From the NCBI GenBank assembly GCA_030268105.1, contig BSDZ01000010.1:3572001-3636000 (forward strand): a stretch of DNA of 64,000 nt, in the 5' to 3' direction. Below the pieces are notes generated by a model that did no database searches, was not told where the DNA came from, and saw only the letters and a list, made by a program, of their open reading frames with translations. Both the position numbers and the translations under genes were made by a program. The stretch is from Volvox africanus (taxonomy: Eukaryota; Chlorophyta; Chlorophyceae; Chlamydomonadales; Volvocaceae). The stretch's first letter is position 1; every line of letters starts with the position of its first letter. Below are positions 57,255 through 64,000 of this stretch, piece by piece.

Positions 57255-58493
57255 ATGTCGGGACGCGAAGATAGTTCCTATCTGGGCACCGCCAGCCACC
57301 CCGATAGCGGTCTTGCCGCTAGACCTGTTTTTGCCGATCCCGATACTGTCGGGACTCGTATTATGTCTGATCCCATTGTCCTTCAGACCCCTTCACACTT
57401 AATTGTACCACTGTCGGCAGCGGCTACAACAAGTGAAAGAGTTGGAGCACAACAGGCCCCAGTAATACCCGCGGTTCAAGAACCCGTCGGAATACCGGAG
57501 GTAATGAAGTTGACTATCCCTGTGCCCAAGCTCAATATTTCCGCTGACAAAAAGGCAAAGAATTCAGGGCATAGTGTCGCGGATAGGACACGGGCTTACG
57601 TTCGCGACGCTAGGCAATATCTGCAAGCGGTGCACGGCGGGGGATGCGACTCTATTAAATGCCTGTTCGTTGGGAATACCCTCGAGGGTGCCGCAAAGGA
57701 TTGGTATGACGAATGGACCACCACTAGAGGCAAGTACACGTTTGATAACCTGATCGATGCTCTCCTCGCCCGCTTTGCTACGGAAGTTTGCTCGTGTAGC
57801 AATGAGGCTCGTAAGACGCTGGCACAAGGCACGTACCATATGCGTCCACACGAGACCGTCCCTGCTTATCAGTCCCGTTTTGAGGCACTGATAACCCCTA
57901 TTCTTAACTTCCCTGAGGAGGATCGTATCTTCTGGTTTCATCGTGGTCTCAAGGAATCCCTTGCGCGGTGGTGTGCCACTGACCTCAGTGGATTTCCATT
58001 CTCATCTTATGATGCTTTAGTAGCTTTTGCTAGAGGTGCAGAAGTTCGAAATTTGGCTGGGAAAGACGCTAAGCAAATTAATCCTCGTATTCACGCGATG
58101 CGAGCGCAGGAACCACCTTGGGAGTCGACACCGAAGGACCAGGGTTCCGATCGTCAACGCTCCGTGGCGGCTGTGAATACCATTCAGAAGGAAAGATGGT
58201 ATGATAATCGCGGACGCCAAAGCCCAAGCAATCGTGGGTCTGCGGGAGCTGGGCCGAGCTCGGGCCATGTGAAAGGAAAGCGAAGAGAGAGTGTGCCGTC
58301 TGTAGCTGCAATGCAGAACGCAGCTCTTAGTGTTAAGAAGCCCCGGACAGACGATCCGTATATGCAAAAGTGGGAGTGCCGATGTTCGGAGTTTGATCGT
58401 CGGAAGTTCGCTAATCTTTGCTTGAGGTGTGCGGGAGAGCACCCTACTCGTGAATGCCCTCTTCTACCACCTTTCGTACCGAAGACGACTTAG
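57255..58493 (+). CDS. Gag of element B
   Basis: A 412-residue uninterrupted frame. It shares with element A the motifs IPVPKLNI, LEGAAKDWYDEWTTTRGKYT, YQSRFEALITPI and ATDLSG. Near the end is a variant zinc knuckle (CLRCAGEHPTREC, three rather than four residues before His). It would form the element's particle and bind RNA. It ends at UAG, with pol following in the same frame. Confidence 0.85.
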   Translation: MSGREDSSYLGTASHPDSGLAARPVFADPDTVGTRIMSDPIVLQTPSHLIVPLSAAATTSERVGAQQAPVIPAVQEPVGIPEVMKLTIPVPKLNISADKKAKNSGHSVADRTRAYVRDARQYLQAVHGGGCDSIKCLFVGNTLEGAAKDWYDEWTTTRGKYTFDNLIDALLARFATEVCSCSNEARKTLAQGTYHMRPHETVPAYQSRFEALITPILNFPEEDRIFWFHRGLKESLARWCATDLSGFPFSSYDALVAFARGAEVRNLAGKDAKQINPRIHAMRAQEPPWESTPKDQGSDRQRSVAAVNTIQKERWYDNRGRQSPSNRGSAGAGPSSGHVKGKRRESVPSVAAMQNAALSVKKPRTDDPYMQKWECRCSEFDRRKFANLCLRCAGEHPTRECPLLPPFVPKTT

Positions 58494-60300
58494 GAAGTTG
58501 CCCGGGATGTGGAGGAAGGGACTTCTCCCGGGATTGATGAGAGTGAACGTGGCCGCTGGCTGTCATTGCGTCCGGCTGTAAGGGCCCTTTTACCTTCTGT
58601 TTTTGGACAAATCTAATGGGCTATCGGGCGACGTTTTTCGCTCGACGGGCGCACGGGACTAAACCATTTCGACCCGCTGTGTAATTTATTTGCACCGCGT
58701 TGCCCTCTTTCTTCCCTCGATTTATCTGGCCACGTTACTCTATTTATCCCTTCATCTTCCCGTGAGCTGTGCGAGCAGCTCACCAGGTACAAGAGGTACC
58801 GCCGTCGAAATCCGGACACTGCAGCTTGTATATTAATTCCCTCTTTTAGCCAACATAAAGTGGCGTCTTTGTTGGAAGGTATGCAATGTGTCCTCCGATT
58901 CGAATCAGGCTCCGCTTTGTTTAACGGTGTGGATGTGACGGGTAAACCGACGATACTGCCTAAACTACCTTATGCTGCTGAAGTTTGGTTTGAGGCCCCT
59001 CTTTCGAATCCTACCAGGTTTGAGCCTGCTATAGGATCACTTTTACTTTCCGCGGAGTCGACTCCGACAGGGAATCGTGTCCCTATTATCGAAATTGGCC
59101 TCGGAGGTCAACTGATGAAGGCGCTCGTGGATACTGGCGCCAGCGACGACTTCATCTCGGCAAAGGAGGTGAATACTTTGGGGTTGACCCCTCAGTCGTC
59201 TGATTGTGCACAGGTTACCCTCGCTGATGGAGGTAAGCATCCCATCGTGGGCAGGATCACCCTGAGCCTATCGATAGGCCCTCTGCGTGTTAGGGCCCAG
59301 CCGTATGTGCTACAAGGTCTCTCGGAGACGGCACAGTACATTTTGGGTGCCGCGACATTACGACAGTACCGCGCGCGCATCGATATGGAGTCCACCACAC
59401 TTAGTTTGTGCAAAGGGAACCTATCAACTAAGGTACCTTTCCTGTCGTACCAAGATGTCACACCAGAGGAGGGCGGAATTGTTGCGGAGCCTGAGGTTAA
59501 TTTCGCTTTGGCGGCGATCATCAGCGGAAATCAAGAACCCAAGCTAATTGGGCGCAAAGAAACCGATCGGATGATACGGAAAGGCGCCCATGTGTTGCTT
59601 GTGAGGCCACGGGTGCAATCGAATGCTACCACCGCGCAGTCCACCGTGAAGGATCTTGAGGTCAAAGCCCTCCTGCATAAATATGCTGATGTCTTTGGCG
59701 ACATCCCAGGGCTCCCACCTATGCGACCTGTTGACCATACGATCCCTCTTGTGCCCGGAGCACAACCCGTTTCACGACCTATGTACAGGTTAAGCCCGTT
59801 GGAGCTAGATGAAGTGAAGCGGCAAGTGGGGGATCTGCTCGCATAGGGTATGATTCGGCCCAGCACATCGCCATATTCTGCGCCGATATTGTTTGTCCGT
59901 AAGAAGGATGGGACGTTGCGGATGTGCATTGATTATCGGGGCTTGAATGCAACCACGATTAAAAATCGCTACCCTTTGCCGCGCGTTGATGACCTGCTCG
60001 ATAAGCTGAAGGGCTCAGCTTATTTTTCCTCGATTGACCTTCAACAAGGGTATAATCAGATACGCATTGCTGCCTCTGATATTCCGAAAACCGCTTTTCG
60101 GACCCCCTTTGGTCACTTCGAGTACACGGTCTTGTTGTTTGGACTTACTAATGCGCCTGCCACATTTCAAGCAGTGATGGATCGCATGTTCAGACCGTAT
60201 ATCGACAGGTTCATCATTTGTTATTTGGATGATATTTTAATATATTCCAAAACACGCGAGGAGCACCTGAAGCATCTCGAGATCGTGCTTGAGGTGATGA
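58494..60300 (+). pseudogene. Protease and partial reverse transcriptase of element B
   Basis: In frame with gag. The protease active site is ALVDTGASDDFISAKEV. The RT part has [76 protein letters not shown] and an intact YLDD. UAA at 58614 and a UAG near 59844 (in place of a Lys codon in A) are nonsense changes. The frame continues artificially a few codons into the inserted element C. Confidence 0.85.
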
Positions 60301-61115
60301 TGTTGTATCTTTCCTTCTTCAATCATGTATTAGCTCTGCACGTCTAGGTGTTAGCTGCGTGCGTACCAAGCTTACGAACAGCAAGGCAAGCCAATGCGAA
60401 TAGTAGACAGCGGAAGACTCAATAGCAAGGAAAGATTCAACTTACAATGTTCTTCAGTTACAGAATTACAGTCTGCCGTCAGACCCCGTGGGCAATGTTC
60501 ATCACTCGGCTGCAGATGGAATGCTAGAATAGCTCAGGCCGAATATAAATGATTATATTGTATGTATGCGTCTCGGATAGAGTTAAGTACTCGAATACTT
60601 GGTCCAAAGTTAACGTCGCGCCGACTTCGGTCTCTAGGCGGCCGTCCTCGCACCTATCACGTCGTGATACCGATGTGCAGTACAGGTCTCACTGGATTAC
60701 GATCTCAAGTGTGAGTACCTTGGTAATACTGCTCTAAATATCGTGTCATTCGTGATATTATTGGATGCAACGCATGCAATATGCAAAGGTCCGAATATCG
60801 ATATTCGGTTGCCGACCCAACCATCGCGATCATCGCATTCTTGCATACACATATGGTTTATGACACAGATGAGGTAATACTATTCAAAGTATTATTACGT
60901 GATATAATATGCCAATGGATAGATCGCGCATTAATTATCAGCCTCGAGTCAAACATGTTGACCGACAGCGCGATGTCGTGAATGATGATGCGACATGCCT
61001 GATTAGCTAGATATACTTGAGTATATCATGCTAATATGATTGTATTATGCTTCATGATATCTGAATGCATTGCGGCCTTCATAAATGTAAACGGTGATTG
61101 AACCCGCGTACAACA
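60301..61115 (-). repeat. 3' LTR of element C
   Basis: 815 bp, TGTTG to CAACA on either strand. It is the reverse-orientation counterpart of the element B LTR. Confidence 0.88.
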
Positions 61116-61174
61116 ACTATCCCCCCTCCCGTATGCAGCGTCCTCGCTGCATGGAACAGCATCGACTGCAAGGA

Positions 61175-62814
61175 TCATTGGGTTTGCGTGGCGCGTAGAC
61201 GAGCTTCCTCCAACAGGGGCTTCATTTCCGGCGAGAAGTTACGCATCGGCTCCCACAAATTATGCTCGCTAGAATAGCCAGTCCACTTGACCAGATATTC
61301 ATGCACCTTCCACTTTCGTCGTTGTCGACCAATGCGATGAACCCGATAATCCAGTATGCGTTCCACATCATACACCTTTTGCTTGCCTGCGATCCAGGTC
61401 TCGGGACCGGGGTCCATTACTGCAGGGGCATCGGTGTCGTTCGTAACGGGTGCTGTGCCGAGATAAGGGCGAATTAAAGAAATATGAAATGTGGGATGGA
61501 TATTCATGTCAGAAGGGAGGGATAGCTCCACGGCTACATTCCCTACCATGCGAACAACGGGATATGGACCGATCCAACGAGGTAACAATTTACGGAACCG
61601 TCGGCGAGCGAACGCAAGTTCTTAGTGCTCAGTAATACCATTTGTCCCACCGAAAATGTTACGTCCCCTTTAGATTTATTATAATAGTCCGTCGTCCGTT
61701 GTTGTGCCGCGTCCAGGCATGCCTTCGCGTCTGTCATGCGGGATAGGAACGGCTTGGCAAAGGTTTTAGCCGCAGGGATATTTATCTCCAATTCTTGCCA
61801 CACGGGTAGCGCAGGATGAAATCCATAATTCAGAAAGAAAGGGCTTTGACCTGTAGAGCGGTTAACAGCGTTGTTAAGTGCGAATTCTGCCGAAGTCAGA
61901 AATGTATCCCAAACAGAGGGTGTGCGTCCCGTGAAATTCCTCAACATGTCGCCCAGTGTGCGATTTATGCGTTCAGTTTGCCCATCGGATTGTGGATGAT
62001 AAGCTGTGCTCAAATGAACGCGCATACCGACGAGTTCACATAGCGCTTCCCAAAACTTAGACGTGAATTGACCGCCGCGATCGGATATCACATTTTTAGG
62101 AACGCCATGCAATCGGACCACATTATCGAAAAATAATCGTGCTGTTTGCTCAGCGGTGCAAGACGAGGTGCAGGGGGCTAAATGAACCATCTTGGTCAAA
62201 CGATCGACCATTACGAACACCGAGTCGTATCCCCCCTCAGTTTTGGGCAGCGCGACTACAAAGTCCATAGAAACACTTTCCCACGGGACATCTGGTATAG
62301 GTAAAGGTTGTAATAAACCCTGGCCCTTACCGGATAGTGTTTTATTGCGCTGGCATAAACTGCACCTTTGCACAAAGTTTTCCGCATCCTTCACCACGTG
62401 CGGCCACCAGAACGAGCGTCGTACCAGCTCTGCCAATCGCGTGCTTCCAGGATGTCCTGCCAACGGGTCCTCGTGGAACCGTGCAAGAATATCGTAGTGC
62501 AAAGCATCGTCGTTTGGCACGACAATTTGTGTGGTCGAGCCATCCTGCCGTATCCACAAATCGTTGCGCTTGTGCAAATGTTCCACATTGTTGGGCGAAG
62601 CGAACCATGGATCCACTTCATACGCCACCTTGAGTCGCTGCGCAAGGTCCGCTGCTATCGGCACCTCTTGACTGCGCGAACGAGTAACTGGTGCTGCCAA
62701 AATTGCAGCATGTAATGATGGATGTCGACTGAGAGCGTCAGCAATATTAATCCTGCCGGCGATATACTCCCATGTACAGTCGAAACGAGACAGATACTCC
62801 ATCCACCGGGCTTG
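61175..62814 (-). pseudogene. Integrase and chromodomain of element C
   Basis: The integrase frame (first ATG at 62802, open to 61543) keeps the HHCC zinc motif (FHEDPLAGHP, CSLCQRNK) and all three catalytic acidic residues in SMDFVVALP, ISDRGGQF and DGQTERINR. A single-base loss near 61590 shifts into the frame 61588-61175, which carries GPYPVVRMVG and the chromodomain (YDVERILDYR, HEYLVKWTGYSSEHNLWEP). The catalytic core looks the best preserved in the window. Confidence 0.85.
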
Positions 62815-63050
62815 TCATCGGTTAAGCGTAGGGACACTCTGCAAGAATGTCAGCGGCTTATGATCAGTCTTCAGCGTAAAAGGGCGGCCCTCGAGGTAAC
62901 AACGCCATTCCTTCAAAGCATGTAGAGCTGCCAACAGCTCCTGCTCTCCGGTTGTATATCGGGTCTCCGCACCCAAAAACTTCTTACTTGTGAAGGCGAT
63001 CGGTCGTCCTTCCTGCAACAATACAGCGCCGCTTCCATGCAAGGAAGCAT
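62815..63050 (-). pseudogene. RNase H region of element C
   Basis: Motifs are [40 protein letters not shown] and LKTDHKPLTFLQ. A TGA at 62815-62817 replaces an Arg codon in the LNRRQARW motif seen in element A. Confidence 0.8.
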
Positions 63051-63061
63051 CCGATACAACT

Positions 63062-63244
63062 TCACCTTATCGATCAAGTCATCAACGCGCGGCAAAGGGT
63101 AGCAATTTTTATTCGTGGTCGCATTCAAGCCCCAATAATCAATGCACATACGCAGCGTCCCATCCTTCTTACCGACAAACAATATCGGAGCCGAATATGG
63201 CAACATGCTGGGCTGAATCATACCCTTTGCGAGCAGATCCCTCA
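63062..63244 (-). pseudogene. Reverse transcriptase remnant of element C
   Basis: Begins mid-domain at [17 protein letters not shown] sequence, where element D has inserted, and stops after [11 protein letters not shown], where the deletion begins. The apparent start Met is created by the junction with the D LTR. Confidence 0.8.
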
Positions 63245-64000
63245 TGTTGTGCTACGGTTCATTTCCCGCCGACGCGTAGGTCGACGCGATCCTACGAGGC
63301 GAAGTGCTTTTGTGATGAACGCATTACATATGACTGAATCTGCATGATATAAATGTATTCGTGTACATTTATATATGCATTTGGCATGTTGTCATTATCC
63401 ATCGCGACATCGCACCATGGCAAATCCGCCTAGCATGCATGAAAGCCCGAAGCATGGAAGTGCGCATTATGCTCGTGCTACGAAACAATAAGTAATATTA
63501 TCTGATATAATATTACTTCATTACAGCACACGTTGAGAGCGCCGCACTCGTCGCGATGCATGCCCTGCAACCGGATATCGTTATCCGGACCCTTGCATCA
63601 TGCGAATGCCGGAAAGGCTTATACGTTGTTACGAGTAGACATCGCCCATACGCAGTAGGGTTGTCACATCTAGGATCGGCCTCCTAATGTGAATCGTACG
63701 GCACTGCGATGCTGCGAGTATAACAGATGCGAGGACGGCTAAGCTAGACAAGACATTCGATACCGGAGAACACTCGTGTGTTCTATATTACTATTTCTAT
63801 ACACTATTCTACTTAGCCCGAGCTAAGCCTGAACTTCGCTAATCACCGCCGCGTGATGATTGCTTGCTTCCGGCGCTGACGGCGATTTCGTCCATTGCAT
63901 CGTCCTGATCCGTAAGACTGTAAGTTATATCTCTCTTCGTCTTGAAGTCTTCCGCTGTCTCTGTTTGCTCTCGCTTGCCTTGCTGTACTTGCAAGTGCTC
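63245..64000 (+). mobile_element. Element D: partial 5' LTR, inserted into element C and continuing past the window
   Basis: Starts TGTTGTGCTACGG exactly where the RT frame of C breaks. It shares the order of blocks of the B and C LTRs: AT hairpin, CAACCGGATATCG, GCATCATGCGAATGCCGG, CCGAGCTAAGCCTGA, TGATGATTGC, GTCTTCCGCTGTC. At 756 bp it has not reached the CAACA end, consistent with an LTR of about 815 bp. The preceding five bases CCTCA are the expected target duplication. Confidence 0.8.
63490..63518 (+). repeat. Perfect 12-bp-stem hairpin in the element D LTR
   Basis: AAGTAATATTAT and ATAATATTACTT flank a five-base loop. Equivalent hairpins with different stem sequence occur in element B (56195-56219) and LTR-like copy 2 (44821-44845). 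Confidence 0.8.

Larger units (their letters stand above)
55978..60300 (+). mobile_element. Element B: Ty3/gypsy retrotransposon, 5' half, interrupted by element C
   Basis: 5' LTR 55978-56790, primer site, leader ORF, gag, protease and the first half of RT, all in one frame but with three stops: UAG 58491 (gag/pol border), UAA 58614 and UAG near 59844. The RT frame is cut at 60300, where the LTR of element C begins. The rest of B is expected to the right of the window. Confidence 0.88.
60301..63244 (-). mobile_element. Element C: Ty3/gypsy retrotransposon on the minus strand, inserted in B and interrupted by D
   Basis: On the minus strand: RT remnant (63244 to about 63062), RNase H, integrase, chromodomain, polypurine tract (GGGAGGGGGGATAG) and 3' LTR 60301-61115. 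Its 5' part is separated by the insertion of element D at 63245 and lies outside the window. An internal deletion joins RT block DDLIDKVK almost directly to RNase H, removing the YLDD region. The 5 bp left of its LTR (GATGA, 60296-60300) should recur at its other end. Confidence 0.85.

Noticed and set aside
60300..60347. Continuation of the element B RT frame for about 15 more codons
   Set aside because: The sequence from 60301 is the LTR of element C; the frame is open there by chance.

Overview
The window looks like nuclear DNA of a volvocine or other chlamydomonadalean green alga. The reasons are many short phased exons with GT-AG introns, TGTAA polyadenylation signals, GC-rich low-complexity coding sequence, and a family typical of that group: receptor-type nucleotide cyclases with an extracellular solute-binding domain. 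The species cannot be fixed from the sequence.

Layout. Positions 1-12384 (minus) hold 22 exons of a receptor-type class III cyclase that runs off the left edge. Every exon junction I placed keeps reading phase. Its introns are full of micro- and minisatellites. Positions 12.4-20.4 kb are gene-poor. They hold a 14-bp minisatellite, a near-perfect 51-bp-arm hairpin, and the terminal exon of an unidentified plus-strand gene. Positions 20404 to about 31.4 kb (minus) encode a very large PHD-finger/GNAT protein of the plant IDM1 type, a predicted chromatin acetyltransferase. After an AT-richer gap come two compact minus-strand genes: an inositol polyphosphate kinase (ITPK, 35179-38188) and a thylakoid-lumen PsbP-domain protein (40221-41985).

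From about 43 kb to the end the window is a retroelement cluster. It contains two diverged LTR-like sequences. One of them carries a complete miniature LTR element (TRIM-like) with identical 90-bp LTRs and a 5-bp target duplication. A decayed LINE follows on the minus strand, then a full-length but broken Ty3/gypsy chromovirus (element A, 48028-55255). The last part is a nested set of related elements: B (plus) is interrupted by C (minus), and C is interrupted by D (plus), which leaves the window.

The most interesting signals are in the retroelements. Elements A and B share an in-frame UAG between gag and pol at the same place and in the same local context. Both have a short leader ORF which, in A, joins gag through two phase-compatible introns. 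The B/C/D LTR family keeps a hairpin whose stem sequence changes between copies while pairing is mostly preserved. All calls rest on reading alone; no database search or folding program was run.
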